DNA from: Arachnopeziza araneosa
Taxonomy: Eukaryota; Ascomycota; Leotiomycetes; Helotiales; Arachnopezizaceae
Assembly: GCA_003988855.1 (NCBI GenBank)
Contig: QYAI01000049.1
Coordinates: 248,001-312,000, forward strand
DNA length: 64,000 bases
Direction: 5' to 3'
Part shown: positions 1 to 12,169 of the stretch, piece by piece
Position numbering within the stretch: the first letter of the stretch is position 1
Layout of the letters: each line of letters opens with the position of its first letter
Made by a program: the position numbers and the translations under genes
The notes under the pieces: model-generated
The model's database searches: none
What the model was told of the DNA's origin: nothing
Seen by the model: the letters and a program-made list of their open reading frames with translations, nothing else

Positions 1-523
1 TGCAGAGACTGGAAATCAGCCTCGCCATCCTGCCCCCCTCCCCCTCCCCCTCCTTGATCAGCCCGCGCTTATGTGCATCGGGAGCCGTGGAAGGCCGCTG
101 ATAGGTCCCGAGGAAAGAGATGCGTGCATGTGGCTCTCGTCGTTTCAGTCATGGTGCAGATGGTGAAGGGCCGTGGGTGGTGGGAAGAACCCGTGAACCC
201 GTTGGTTTTCTTGACAGATAGCAGCCTCATTGGAGATATTGGATGTCACATAATTCAAGACTCCGTGGCTGCGAGCCTAAATATGTAGAGAACCTATTCT
301 GATATTCTGCTTAAGCGCAAGCCAATCGTTGATCATCGCGCCTAAAATAGTAACCTGAGATGTATTTGTTTTATTGAATCTCCATGTACGAGCAAGATGC
401 ATACATAGAGCCTGGGCGATAGATACGCTAGCCATGTACGACCATATGCAGAGCTCAGCTAAAAGTCTAAACAGTGTTCTAGACAACGCCTATGATACGA
501 TTCCCTCCAGTATCTTGCTGTCA

Positions 524-2762
524 TTACTCGTGAATCATATCCTTCGCCTTTTGATCCTTCCCAAAGTAAAATCCCCGGTTGATATCCGGATACATGGCAG
601 ATTCTTTCCACGCCCATTTACCATTGCCACGTCTAGCACCATCGTGGATCTCAACCATCGCCTGTCCGCTTGTGACATTGACGACGGTCCCGCCGCCACC
701 AATAGCCTTCTCTTTTCCTTTTCGATCAACCACCACCGTCCTATCCGCTTCACCCACGTCAATGTATGCATAACCTTCTTTCTCTCCCCAGTCCGTGCAA
801 CCTGCGGCCCTCCCATCCACATGGGGACCTTCTCCCACACCTTTGGGGCTCCATTTCTTAAGCCCAACAAGCTTGATGGCAGGATCGAAACCTACAAAAA
901 TTAAGGCGCGAGGCTGTCCACAACTTCCTGTAATGTAGACGAGACTTCTCTCATCAGCCGTGCCTTCGACATTTCCCAAATGACTTGGTGGGTTCATGAG
1001 CCTATAGATCATGTCTATCTCGCTATTCGGATGGTTTGGGTCCTGTGCTGGCGGCCAATAGGCGATTGGTGGAACTTTGTACATTTCATGCAGAGCAGTG
1101 TCGACGTCTTCGGGTGGTGTGCAACGTAAAAGCTCGTCTGCATCACGCAAAGGCGGCCCGAGATTTCTCGTTCCGGCTCGCAGCCGCAAGCGTTGAGTAC
1201 CGGTCCAGTCACTTGGAAGGGGGTCATCCACAAGGTCCATGAATGTGCTGCAGTCTGGAAAATACGTGCGAATGCGAGATTTCGCCAATGTGTGCGTGGG
1301 CTGCCTTGATCCGTCATTTCCTGGATGGGTATCTTCTGGTCGGCGGGCGAAGGGGTTTATAAAGTGGGGGTGGTCCTCTTTTGAATCAATGAGGCGAGCA
1401 AGTTGAGGATCCGGGTAGTTGGCAGGACTTGTGTCGTTCTCGTCGGAAAGGTAGGAGGTGTTTGCAGTGCGTGATGAGGTACCAGCTGAAGACGAAGGCA
1501 AATTTGTACTGACATCTGCGATGGAGCCAACACCGTCATTGGAAGAGCTTCCAATACCTGTGCAAACAACTGCTGGGCTCAGGTCCGATTGAGAGTAAGC
1601 CATCTCAATGTCTTCGTTCCTGACCGGAAATTTTATGTCTGTTGTGTAGTATGTTCGTTGACTTTTGCTTGAACCAAGATACCACTCCTTTCTAGCTTCG
1701 ACAATCCTCAGCGCGCCAGTAGACTCGTCCTCGAATAGGCGCAAGTTCGTCCATCTGTCATCGATAGGGCCTTCTTGATGTTGGCGTCTCCACATAGTCT
1801 TGTTCTCTGTCTTTTCCACTAATGCTTTAGAAGGAGAGTTTAAAGGAAAGCGCATACAATGATAAAAGGAAGTCCAGTCAATTTCCTCCACCTCGAACGA
1901 AGTCTGATTAGAGAGAGCGTAGAAACAGCCATCATAAAGTTCAAAGCAAATATTAGACCCGATCTCAGACCCAACTAGATCTGGGAAATGCACCTTTTCA
2001 GGAAACCATTTTCGTTGCGCAAACTCATAGCCATGAACAACCCATTTTTTATAACCGTCTGCGCCGAGTTCCGAATGCGTGCCGTAGTAAAGAAAGGATT
2101 TATTGTGTCGCACAAAGATTTTGTCAGTCGACTCGAGCTCTTGCACTACCAGAATAGTCCTGGTCCTCAAGTGGAAGGAGATCAGCCAAGCTGTCAGCTC
2201 TGAGCAACAAGACTTGTACAGGCAGGAAACGATGCCATCTGAGTAGTACAGAATCTGAAAGACCCCCTTGTTGTTGTCTCCAATATCGGTAAGTGCCTGG
2301 GTCAGCAGCTGAGGAATGCTGATTACTAGCTCATGATGACCGGAGCGGTGAAGGTCAAGAATTCTGATCCTGTCATCCAGGGTGTAACAAAGCACTCCTT
2401 TACTGTAAATGTACGCGTCACAGAACCCAATAATTGCAACTGTGAATGGATGAGCATTTGCTAGCGCAAGCCTCCGTTTTGCCGCTCGTCGCAATGCTCT
2501 AGAATTGCCACCCTCTTTTTTCCGAGCGAGGATGGCTTCATTGGAGAATTTGATTTTGCTCTGCAGAAGATGTCAGCAGCTGAAATCACACTCTGACAAG
2601 ATGGGCGTGCTCTACCTGCACCACTAATTTCCCGATACCTTCCTCATTGAGTAGAAATAAGAAGTCCTTGCATGATTGCCCAAGAGCGAAGACATCATCA
2701 AAGCTAATGTGATCCACGATGTTCGCAAGTACTTCGTATGGTAAAGATAAGAGGCCCAACAT
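524..2762 (-). CDS. F-box domain protein
   Basis: Two exons: 2762-2616 and 2560-524, with a 55-nt GT-AG intron (gtagag...ctgcag). The product is about 727 aa. The first exon encodes 49 residues starting MLGLLSLPYEVLANIV, with the leucine-proline opening and spaced hydrophobics of an F-box. The second exon lacks an in-frame ATG at its start and opens only with a TTG, which is why the upstream exon is needed. F-box proteins of this kind act as substrate receptors of SCF ubiquitin ligases. The rest of the protein has no motif I recognise; it reads like the variable C-terminal part of fungal F-box proteins, with a Ser/Thr-rich low-complexity stretch in the middle. The substrate cannot be inferred. 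The join is well supported by frame continuity; the family call rests on the F-box alone. Confidence 0.75.
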
Positions 2763-5110
2763 TTGTAATCAACGAACGAATTTCAAATGCGGGCCTCAAA
2801 GAGATATCCAAAACAACGTTGGCCATAAATTATGTGTAAGGTAGGACAGTGATGATGACATGTAAAAAAAACTGGGATGGAGAGAAAACATGTAAGTTCA
2901 CGATTGGCTGTGTGGGGGTGGTCCAAAAGCGAGGCAAACGAGGCTTGACGCTTGGATACCAACGGATTTTTCTGCAAACGGAGGGGAATCTTATAGAGGA
3001 TGAGGCTCAAGAGGACGATGAGACAAGAAAGTGGCAGGTGGGGTACGATAAGCCGACTGAGGCTCAAGAAGGGTTAGGCCGGCATTGGAGGCGCAATCCG
3101 TGGTCCCTTGCCTGTCTGCCTGTCCCCGCTGAGTGTTAACTGTGCGCCTTGAGACAGTGCCGACTCCTTTCTCGGCGCCCCAAATGAAGATGGGCTGGCG
3201 AATGAGACCGGAATCCTGCACGACTTGTGTGGCTGCAGAGCCGCACGAGCGAGAGAGGATGGTGGGGCCGATGCTCCAATACTTTTAAAATGCAGCCCCT
3301 ATGACCGGAGAGCCGCACGTCGCGAGAAGAAACCATCGGGAGGACTGGAGATCGCATGACAACAACCAATACGACGTGTCAATCCATTCTCCTTTGGCAA
3401 AACTTGATCAGATCTCGCCCTTCGGTGACCATCTCGTGCTCCCCTTTCAACAAACGAGGCAGACCGGAGCAGAGGCAGACCACTCATTGGGTGACCGTCG
3501 ACGCCTGAAACTGCTGGATTCTACAGCAACCGAACGGGTGGATTGCTCAAGTCGCATAGGGTAACAAATGGGCATGGGCGTGCATCGGAACGGGGGTGAC
3601 ACCTAGCGAGTGCATTGAGCAGGATGGCCCTGGAGCTGCAGCCTGCGCAAGCCAATCAGTGCGAGACGCCACCACACCTCACAAGATGAGGCTCTCAACA
3701 CAAATCTTGGGCATTTCCATGTTCCCCCCAACCCCAAATGGGAGCCTTCTCAAAAGGCTCTTTTCCCACAGCACCCCAGAATCACTTTTCTTCCCTCAAA
3801 TCTGGCTCTCAGTTTGATGCTTTCTTCATCCGTAATGGAAACGTCAAGGTCCTTTGGCCCCATCCGATCCCGTAGCTGCAGCACCGTCTGCACTTAGTTG
3901 CACACCAGCTGGGCGTCCGATGCAGCCGGTGCTGGTCTGAGTAAGAACAAGTGCATCGAATACATTCCCCACCAGTGACGAGACGCAGCTGGACATTCCT
4001 CAAGGGTATCCAAGCGATGGAGCCGGCGATCCGGGGATACTCAATGAGATGAGACCTCGACGCTCTCTGGGGATTTGGCTATTCGGACCTTGTGATTAAT
4101 CGGTAACGCGGGGTAGCCCAGCTTGCTTTATCGATTGATCTATTTGGCCGATCTGGACTCTTAAAGACCTTCGGATAGCTGAGAGTTTGATTCGGCTTTT
4201 CGAAGCGTCGCCGCCCCAAAACCGTGTCCTTCTCTTAGCAGACACCGAGGCTTGCATCTAGTGTTCACTATAGTCCACCTGCAATGACCTTCTTGTCATC
4301 AAGTGCTGCGTTGCGTGGACGACAGGCCCATCTCCAATTGTGATCGAGTAGGCTACGTCTCTTAGATCGAATACATGGTGAAGTACTAAGAGGTTGTTAG
4401 TAAAGTCAAGCTTACTTGTATGGCAAAGATACTGGCACCTACCCTGGCGAATCAAAAACCACCCGGCATTGATATGCCTTCTCGGTGCGATGACTAGATA
4501 GCACCAGGGTTGTCGTTCCTGAAAGACATTACCCAACAGCCGTTGAATGAGCTTAATAGAACGGAACTTGCGGTTGAAGCTTGATGGTCGATCGAATAGA
4601 AAGGTATAAAACATGGTAGAAACCGAATCAAGACGGGATTCTTGGAAAACAATGAGGGGTCGGCGCGTGATATGAGGATGGAGAGAACAAAAGCAAATCC
4701 TTGATGCACTTTGCAACTTGGGGACAGAGTCATCGGAGCGGCCGATACACAGAAGATCACTTCGATAGCACATCGGGATGCATCTACCGCGTTGGACGAG
4801 GGTAAACAGATTTATCCAAGACCAAGAAGTCTCTGCTTGACAATGACTCCTTACTGTATTGATGATTCTTCTAAACTTGAGTGTTCGTCGAGAGAAATCC
4901 CAACTGATGGGTTCCAGAGGTAAGTGACTAACGCCCAATTGAGGTTAGCCGCTCAACTTCGTCATTGGTATGTTTTCCCCCATTTTCCTCCACGTTTCCC
5001 TACCCATTCCGCTATGCGACGCAGGCCGACAGAGGAATCATCGACTTTGAAGATGTAGCCATTGGCCCTTCACTCTGCAATGATATGAAGACGAGGCCAA
5101 ACTTCTGTCA
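2763..5110. other. Intergenic stretch with no supported gene
   Basis: This 2.3-kb interval lies between the divergent F-box and MFS genes. It holds short open frames on both strands, but none has a recognisable domain, a convincing start or good splice partners. The longest, a 226-codon frame on the minus strand (4258-4938), opens with TTG and has no family resemblance I can see. The interval presumably contains the two promoters. Confidence 0.5.
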
Positions 5111-6634
5111 ATGGGCCGAATCAACAATTTCCTCTCTGGGACCCGTCTCAACGCTTCAACGCCGCCACCATATCTCTTGCATATCCGCAGCTCCAAGCTC
5201 TTTATCCTCTCTACAATCTGCGTCGCCGTTTTCACTGACCTCTTCCTCTATGCCATCATCGTGCCCGTCATCCCGTTCGCGCTCACCTCGCGCGCAGGCG
5301 TCTCTGCCCCCTCGGTCCAGAGCTGGACGTCGGTCTTGCTCGCCGTGTATGGAGCGGCCCTACTCGTGCTGAGCCCGCTGGCAGGATGGTATGCCGATAG
5401 ATCGTCAAGTAGGCGTCTGCCGCTGTTGATTGGGCTACTTGCTTTAGGTGGTGCGACCGTCTTGCTGTGCCTGGCGAGGACGGTAGCATTGCTTGTGGTA
5501 GGGCGGATTTTGCAAGGGTCTTCGGCTGCTGTCGTTTGGACAGTTGGTACGGCATTGCTGGTTGATACGGTGGGTCATAGAGATATTGGTCAAGTGCTCG
5601 GGTGGGTCAGTATAAGTATGAGTATCAGCATCTTGCTTGGCCCATTGCTCGGTGGAATTGTTTACAATAATGCTGGTTACTATGCCGTTTATTATATGGC
5701 TTTTGCTCTAATTGCTCTGGACATTATACTACGACTTGCTCTTATTGAGAAGAAAATCGCTAGACAATGGCAAGTGAACCTACCAGCAGACTCGGAAGCA
5801 ATCTCCAACCCAGAATCAGGATCTGATCCGGAGAATACTCAAGAAAAGTCTACAGCAAGACCTCCCACTTCTGGCACGGCAGAGCCTATATATCAAACTA
5901 AACCAAGTAAATGGCCACCCGTCATCACACTTCTAAAATCTCGTCGCTTGTTGGCTGCACTATGGGGTTGTATTGTACAGGGCTCACTGATGACAGCCTT
6001 TGACGCTGTGATTCCCCTCTACGTCCAACAAACCTTCGGGTGGAGTTCTGTCGGCGCCGGACTCATATTTCTAGCTCTCATGATCCCTAGCTTCTTCTCG
6101 CCAGCCGTAGGGTGGGCATCAGATCACTACGGGCCACGCTATATCTGCGTCTCTGGCTTTATTCTCGCAGCCCCATTCTGGGTTCTCCTCCGTCTCATCA
6201 CCCATGATAGCTTGGGGCAGAAAGTCCTCCTCTGCGCCTTACTCTTTCTCATAGGCATATCGCTCACACTCGTTATATCTCCCTTAATGGCGGAAATCAC
6301 GTATGTGGTTGAAGCGAAGGAGAAGCAACATCCAGGCCGGTATGGGAAAAATGGAGCATATGCCCAAGCTTATGGCCTCTTTATCACAGCATTTGCTGCT
6401 GGCACCTTGATAGGACCTGTATGGGCAGGCTATGTCAGAGATGCAGCTGGCTGGGGAACGATGGCTTGGTCTCTGGGACTTTTCAGTCTGGCTGGCGTGG
6501 TTCCGTGTTTTGTGTATACCGGAGGCTTGATTACAAAGGCCAATGCTCATTCGGCTGATGAGAGGGCGGTTGACCAGGCTAGTGGCCTGGACTCTACTTC
6601 TCTAAGAGTCGAGAGGCCGGAGGATAATGTTTAA
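5111..6634 (+). CDS. MFS transporter, DHA1/VMAT-like
   Basis: Single-exon gene of 507 aa. It is a multi-pass membrane transporter of the major facilitator superfamily. After a short cytoplasmic N-terminus the first helix carries an acidic residue (AVFTDLFLYAIIVPVIP), as in drug:H+ antiporters. Motif A follows TM2 (GWYADRSSSRRLPLLIG), and a degenerate second copy (DHYGPRYI) sits at the start of the second half. About 12 hydrophobic segments are split by a hydrophilic loop near residues 215-270. The pattern resembles the vesicular-amine-transporter-like clade of fungal DHA1 permeases, so export of small organic compounds by proton exchange is likely; the substrate is unknown. An (AT)n run lies just past the stop. 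No neighbouring biosynthetic gene suggests a pathway. The ATG at 5111 gives the expected N-terminus. Confidence 0.85.
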   Translation: MGRINNFLSGTRLNASTPPPYLLHIRSSKLFILSTICVAVFTDLFLYAIIVPVIPFALTSRAGVSAPSVQSWTSVLLAVYGAALLVLSPLAGWYADRSSSRRLPLLIGLLALGGATVLLCLARTVALLVVGRILQGSSAAVVWTVGTALLVDTVGHRDIGQVLGWVSISMSISILLGPLLGGIVYNNAGYYAVYYMAFALIALDIILRLALIEKKIARQWQVNLPADSEAISNPESGSDPENTQEKSTARPPTSGTAEPIYQTKPSKWPPVITLLKSRRLLAALWGCIVQGSLMTAFDAVIPLYVQQTFGWSSVGAGLIFLALMIPSFFSPAVGWASDHYGPRYICVSGFILAAPFWVLLRLITHDSLGQKVLLCALLFLIGISLTLVISPLMAEITYVVEAKEKQHPGRYGKNGAYAQAYGLFITAFAAGTLIGPVWAGYVRDAAGWGTMAWSLGLFSLAGVVPCFVYTGGLITKANAHSADERAVDQASGLDSTSLRVERPEDNV

Positions 6635-6646
6635 TATTAAACATGC

Positions 6647-6664
6647 ATATATATATATATATAT
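6647..6664. repeat. (AT)n microsatellite
   Basis: An uninterrupted AT dinucleotide run just downstream of the MFS stop codon, probably in its 3' untranslated region. Confidence 0.9.
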
Positions 6665-6894
6665 ACGTTGACCTGAATCTCAGGGATATACAAGACAGCT
6701 TTGTGTTAATATAGCGACTAGCTTCGATGAGATGTTTTGATCTACGCCTCTCTTTACTGTATATAGCATTTCAAAATGTAATCGTGCACTCCACTCAATC
6801 AAGAGCTTTTGACAAAATCAAAATACGGGCTGTTGGTCATCCACAAGATGCAATGCGATCACATCTGAAAAGATGCTATCGCCAATTTCATTGA

Positions 6895-8804
6895 CTATGT
6901 CAAGAACTGTAGCAAGGTACCTAACATGTCTTTCGTCAGAGTCTCCTGTTCCGTATCTCCCACTATGGTACCGAGTTGCTCTGTTGCGTGTCAGTAAATT
7001 TAACATCAAGAACCTCGTTCTTGAGACATACCTTGTATCGTACTAGCCACCACCGCCAAGGTCTCATCTCGATCCGCAAGAAGAGTCTTGATTCTCTTAA
7101 ATGCGCCGTCATCTTCAGCCACCAACCAAGCGAGGATAACGTCGATACTCTGCAAACAGAACAAGCCTGCATCCAGCCTTCTCGATAACCGTTCATCAGC
7201 CATGTCTTCTCTCTCCTCTGCATCCAGCTTCACCTGCTCTTTCCTAATCTCCTGATCTACAACTCCGACTCTCGACGCGTAGTCTCTCCGTAATTTCACC
7301 AGTTTAGCCAGTTTTTCATAATCTTTCTCCACAAACTTCGCTAGCGTGCGTATTCTCCCAGCAGAATTAGCAGGTAGCAGTCGTAGTAATGAGGAGAAAA
7401 TGCCCAGGAGATGTTCGGTCGTCTCTCCATCTTGCTTCTTCATGAACATGCCAAAGATGACTTTTAATCCTGCTGCTTCAACTAGGCGTTCGCATACCTC
7501 TGCGCCGCCTTGCCCGCCTAGAGCGTGATCTATCAGTCGTAATGCGCGGGGTTTGCTCATCTTGCCCTCTTTGATCATGATGAGGCATAATTCAACGCCT
7601 TCGGCCTCTACAAACTTGGCTTTACCTTCGGCTTCATCAACAACGCAGGTGAGGGAATCGAAGATGTTCTCGACGAATTCTTCTTCTTCCGTGCCTTTTA
7701 TGGGGTCGCGTTTCCGGTATGCGGCCAGGAGTTGAAGGAGCAGATCTACTCCGTCCAGCTCGCAGAGTTTTCTGCGGTTGATTGGCGAGGATTGGAGAAG
7801 GATTGCTAGAACTTCGGCACTGTACTGTTTGTTTTGACTGACGGGTGACTCGCGCTTTTGTATTCGTTCCAGCAGCCACTTGAAGATTGTGGTGCCCTGC
7901 CCAATCTTCTCTGCCAGTTTGGTTTGCGAGGCTAGATTCTCTAGCACACTCAGGGCGTGATACACTCCATTGCGATCTGATTCGTTGCCCTCATTAAATC
8001 GAGCGAAATTCGAAACCAAGAGATCCATCAAGTCTGCTTCTACCATGGCGTCCACAATCTCAGTCCATTGTTCTTGCTCCGCTTCGACATCCTCATCTGT
8101 CAGCTCGCTGATGATTTCCACTGCGTCAATGGCAACATCCGTATTCTCATGAGCTAGCAAGCTAACCAAACTGGCAACACAGCCTAACTTTGCGAACTCC
8201 CCATAGAGCTCTGGATGCTCTGACAATATACTTAATGCTTTAATATCGGCATCCAGATCCGCTTCGCTACCCATAAACTTTTGAGGATCATTTTCGAACT
8301 TCGCTCTTAATTCAGCGTTTTTGGTAATCCGCTTCTCGAAATTCAATGCCAGCTTCCTCAGCCATGCTGAATCAATCTTTTCTGGTGCTATTTCTGCAGA
8401 TTCTTGCCCATCCATAAAATCCAGTATCTCGTTCTCTTCTTGTGTGACTCCTCCGCCAAAGAATCGCCCTTCTTCGTCATCGGGTATGTCAGGTCCATAA
8501 TCTTCGTCGTCTGGAGGCGCCGAGGCTCCAGCTTCTATGTCTTCGTCCTCAACATCTGCAACGGCGGCAGCTATACCGTTGCTCTTTGCGTAGCCGTTTA
8601 TTGAGAGTTTGGCGGATTTGTAGATCTCATCTAGGTCGAAGTTAGTGATTGGAGCTGAAGCTTGACGTGAGACCAACTTGGGTCGCGAGTAGTTTCTAGC
8701 TTGCGCTTGTGACTAGGAAGAGCTGGTTTCTAGATTATTAGTCAGTGTCAGATATGAATAGGAGCCTGTAGGGCTACTTTGAATAAGTCATCAAGGCTTG
8801 ACAT
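6895..8804 (-). CDS. Beta-catenin-like protein 1 (CTNNBL1), spliceosome-associated
   Basis: Three exons: 8804-8778, 8712-7032 and 6980-6895, giving 597 aa. The tiny first exon encodes MSSLDDLFK and joins in phase to SQAQARNYSRPKL. The last intron (gtatgt...acacgcaacag, 51 nt) is needed to reach the conserved C-terminus; reading through it ends early in GMSQERGS. The body closely follows the animal family: an acidic N-terminal segment, then a motif resembling LTFEKRSYKNQELR (here LNFEKRITKNAELR), LLGHDNTDVSI (here LLAHENTDVAI), SEVLAILLQ and RRLDAGLF. CTNNBL1 is an armadillo-like nuclear protein associated with the Prp19/CDC5 complex in animals; in fungi a role around the spliceosome is inferred from homology. 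It is divergent from the LYR gene across a 343-bp shared promoter. Confidence 0.93.
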
Positions 8805-9147
8805 TTTGTCAACAGCCTCACGGTCGAGGCTGCACGTTGGAGAGCTGCGTAAGCTGAGAGCGAGGCTTGGGGAGTCAATCTTTATTGGAAAAACAACAAT
8901 GATCAAAGATCAAGAACTTTTGAACATGTAGAAAGCTTGAAATCAGGGCCTAAAGAGTTGTTGTTTGGGGAAGTGCTCGTTCAAGTTTACAAGGCCGAAC
9001 AAATATCATCACGTGCTCAGAATTTTCCTTGACAAGCCAGTTGACCACATTTATATCTTTCTTCACCTTCACGCAAAAAGGCTGCAAGCAACGTTTCTAT
9101 TCAATCTATTCAGAACTTCCCATACTCCCAGCTCCGACAAGCTTATA

Positions 9148-9450
9148 ATGAGCCAAGCACCCTCAAACCAGCAGATTCGTCACGCATATCGTCATCTCTA
9201 TAGAGGACTCCTGCATGCAGTTCAATACTCAAAGCCAGCCAGATATGTCGCTAGAGACACCTTAAGAAGTGCCTTTAGAAAAGAAGATCCGTCATCTTTT
9301 GATCAAAATAGAATCGATACGACTGTCTTATTTCTCAATTCAGCAGCTAAGGAGAAGGGGATGGAGCATCGGATTGTCAAATCTATGTTGCATACCAAGT
9401 TTTGGGAAGTGGAAGAAAAGAACTACCAGTATGTAAATGTGAATTCTTGA
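9148..9450 (+). CDS. Small LYR-motif protein (probable DUF1763 family)
   Basis: A 100-aa protein starting at the ATG at 9148; the frame is open further upstream, but the homologous part begins at MSQAPSNQQIRHAYRHLYRG. The tripeptide LYR within AYRHLYRGLL, a following basic helix and the small size mark the LYR superfamily. Members usually work in the mitochondrial matrix with the acyl carrier protein in Fe-S delivery or in assembly of respiratory complexes or ribosomes. The fungal DUF1763 family has this layout. No cleavable presequence is obvious, though the N-terminal half is basic. Single exon as read; a spliced C-terminal extension cannot be ruled out. It shares a divergent promoter region with the CTNNBL1-like gene. 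Confidence 0.75.
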   Translation: MSQAPSNQQIRHAYRHLYRGLLHAVQYSKPARYVARDTLRSAFRKEDPSSFDQNRIDTTVLFLNSAAKEKGMEHRIVKSMLHTKFWEVEEKNYQYVNVNS

Positions 9451-10968
9451 AAAGCTTTATTGTTAATAGTAAAAAGACGTTATAAAGAGGGAAGTCCTAT
9501 TCGCCAGCATCTAAAGCAGACGGCCAGAAATCATTATTACATGACCGTCACAATGCTTAACAAGAGCATGGGTCTTTGCCTCCGATGATTCTCGAAAACC
9601 ATCATTGTAGTAGCAATTTTCAGGCTCCCGAATCCAAGTCTCACCTTTCTGACTGTAGACAATCTCTGTGAGACTAGCCACCACTGATTGGCTACACCAT
9701 TTATCTTCATTTCGAAGATTCTCAACCCAATTCCGAATGTGTATTTCAACAAGGCGGTCAGAATTCGTCTTCGCCAAAGCTTCAGGAGATCGTAAAGTCG
9801 AAGCTCAAATACCACAATCTTTACTCTACCAAAGTCGATAAAAACTCTAGATGACAAAAGATAAGTATCTGAGAGCTCTGTATTTTCAGTTTCAAGTGCT
9901 TGTTTAAGACAAGTATTGACATTTTGCGGCTTTGATTTTTTCGTTCGGCGAAGACGAATTTTGCCCGCCTCGCAACTTGAATTTCAAGTATTGTATAAAG
10001 TTGCCTTTAGGATAGCAAGGGTTATTACTTATCATAGCTTGACCTTAAGAAGAAGTCGATTGAAAGTCGGAAAGGCGTCTAAATCTTCTCGTGTTGATAA
10101 CTCTATATTGGGCATCGATTTGAAATAGCGTGCTGTTCAGGCATTTGATAAGACTATTCACGGCAAGGACTGACGTGATGATATAATGGGAAATCTAAAC
10201 TGTCAAAGGAATTCTTCGCGTGGGTTAGGACAAGTTGTATATCTCAAGGACTAAGAGAATCACCAAGGTCTAAAGGATATTGTCGAGTCAAGCAGCTCTA
10301 GAATTTCTTTTGCGGTCCTATCCATGACCCATCGATAGCCTAGTGGAGTATGAAGTAGAGACTGAAACTGGAAGAGAGAAAAGCGGAGGAGGTTTCAAAA
10401 CATTTTACATTTGCAGAAGCACCAAGTGAAGGAGATGATAGACATAGAATGGTCCCTCAAACTCATTCCATCATTTCCCTTCCGGGCTGCTTGGTATATT
10501 AAGTTTTGCATCACGTTACAGCAGCTGCAGGCAGGTTAAACACGGGCATCCACTTTAGTTCCAAGGGTTGGTCCGCCACATGCGACCGGGTTGCCGAATG
10601 ACATCGCCTTATTTGTTGAACAACCTGGTTTGCTTTCTACCCCCCTACATCTCAATTGGCTTCTCTCTAAAAAAGCATGGACAACTGCATCACAAGCTTA
10701 TTACTGCTCCTTTCTTTATCGCGATCAGCTACGTACCTGTCAACCCCGCAAACCTCTACCAATCTCAACCTCCTCCAAGTAACACATACAATCCTCTGTA
10801 CTTGTACCCCTCCAAACAGTCGTCTTGCATTCTAATCCACCTCATCGCAATCACTTATTGATGGGAGACTTCATGGCCGTTCACTGGCTGCCGATTCGAC
10901 CACGTTGAGAGCTCTGGTCTACAAGACCATTGTCTCCATCGTCGCCGTGGCACTGCCAGTTCGCAATC
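9451..10968. other. Intergenic, no supported gene
   Basis: The 1.5 kb between the LYR gene and the mitochondrial carrier contains only short unsupported frames, including two overlapping minus-strand frames of 88 and 106 codons at 9511-9857 with no recognisable features. A pyrimidine-rich stretch around 10740-10850 probably belongs to the carrier promoter or leader. Confidence 0.5.
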
Positions 10969-12169
10969 ATGTCTAGCCAGCCTGGACAGACCGGAGGCTC
11001 TCAGGGGAATCAACTCTACAGTGATGCTACAGCAAGACTCCAACACCCGAGCTATCAGAGGAGATGGGTCAAACGATATCGCACTGAAATTGCAGCTTCT
11101 ATGAGCTCAGTTCTGTCTACCTTTGTTGCTGTAAGCTTCCAGTCACCTTTACAAGATATAACCGAGTCTAATAGATATATAGTTTCCATTGGACTCTGTC
11201 AAAACCCGCATGCAGACATACAAATACGATAGCTTCACCGATTGTGTACGACAAACATACAAAACTGAAGGTGCTAGGGGATTCTTTAGAGGTGTAACTG
11301 CTCCGCTTTTAAGTGTTACTCTAGTTCGAACTATATCCTTCTCCGTGTATCAACGGTCGAAATACACGTATGCGGCTTGGTTCAAACGAAACTTTGGCAT
11401 TGATCCGTTAGTACATGTTAATACCATTGGCAATTACCCTAACCTATCAACTATTGCCTGCTTCGGGGCTGCTGGAGCTACTGCGGGTTCCTTTATCACT
11501 CTGGTTGCATGTGAGTGAAATCCTAATAGTTTTCGTCTGATCTTTTGCTAACCAAATCTTGAGGCCCTTTCGAATTAACCAAAATCAGCGCGCAAGTTTC
11601 AGTTCTTATGGCTGGTCGCAATACAAGCATGTCAGATGCATCACATGGAACAGCAGTCGCCGCCAGTTACCAGAATAAAGGTACCTTCAAAACCGCCAAA
11701 AACATCATTAAGCATCGTGGTCTTGCAGGATTGTACTCTGGATTTAGTCTTCACTTGCGTAAGTGTTGTTATTTTTACTTCTGACTTAACTGACCTTAAA
11801 GTTCGTGACACTTTGGGCACTGCTGTCTACTTCATGACCTATGAGAGCGCCAAGCAGCTCCTTACTACAGCTCAGGGAGAAAAGTCACCAACAAACCCCT
11901 TGGCCGTTCTCATAGCCGGTGGAATCTGTGGTGTAGCAAGCTGGGCAATGATTTATCCGATCGATTCAGCCAAGAGCATCTACCAGCGAAACTGCTTGAC
12001 GCATTGCAAAGGTGAGAAGGTCCAGAAGGCACCGAAGATCCAATTCTTCAACAAGAGAATGTATCGTGGTTTGGGCGTTTCCATGGGTCGGTCTTGTGTT
12101 GTAAATTCTATTTTCTTCTCCGCATTCGAGTTTGTTAAGAAGCAGATTAATGCTCTTGAGGACTACTAG
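10969..12169 (+). CDS. Mitochondrial carrier (SLC25) protein
   Basis: Four exons: 10969-11130, 11183-11510, 11564-11758 and 11802-12169, total 350 aa, all joined in frame at GT-AG introns of 43-53 nt. Three repeats of the carrier signature Px[DE]xx[KR] are present: PLDSVKTRMQ, PFELTKISAQ and PIDSAKSIYQ, each at the end of an odd-numbered helix, with downstream glycine-rich matrix segments such as GARGFFRGV and GLAGLYSGF. This is the layout of inner-membrane solute carriers that exchange metabolites across the mitochondrial membrane. The substrate cannot be read from sequence with certainty; the pattern is nearest to the carnitine/basic amino-acid-like branch. The N-terminus (about 45 residues before helix 1) is long and hydrophilic. 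Confidence 0.88.

Noticed and set aside
374..904. 176-codon plus-strand frame
   Set aside because: It lies antisense to the C-terminal exon of the F-box protein and has no recognisable features.
4258..4938. 226-codon minus-strand frame
   Set aside because: It begins with TTG, lacks a recognised domain and has an odd Arg/Cys/His-rich composition; could not be supported as a gene.
5111..6634. MFS transporter as part of the polyketide cluster
   Set aside because: It lies about 47 kb from the synthase with many housekeeping genes in between.
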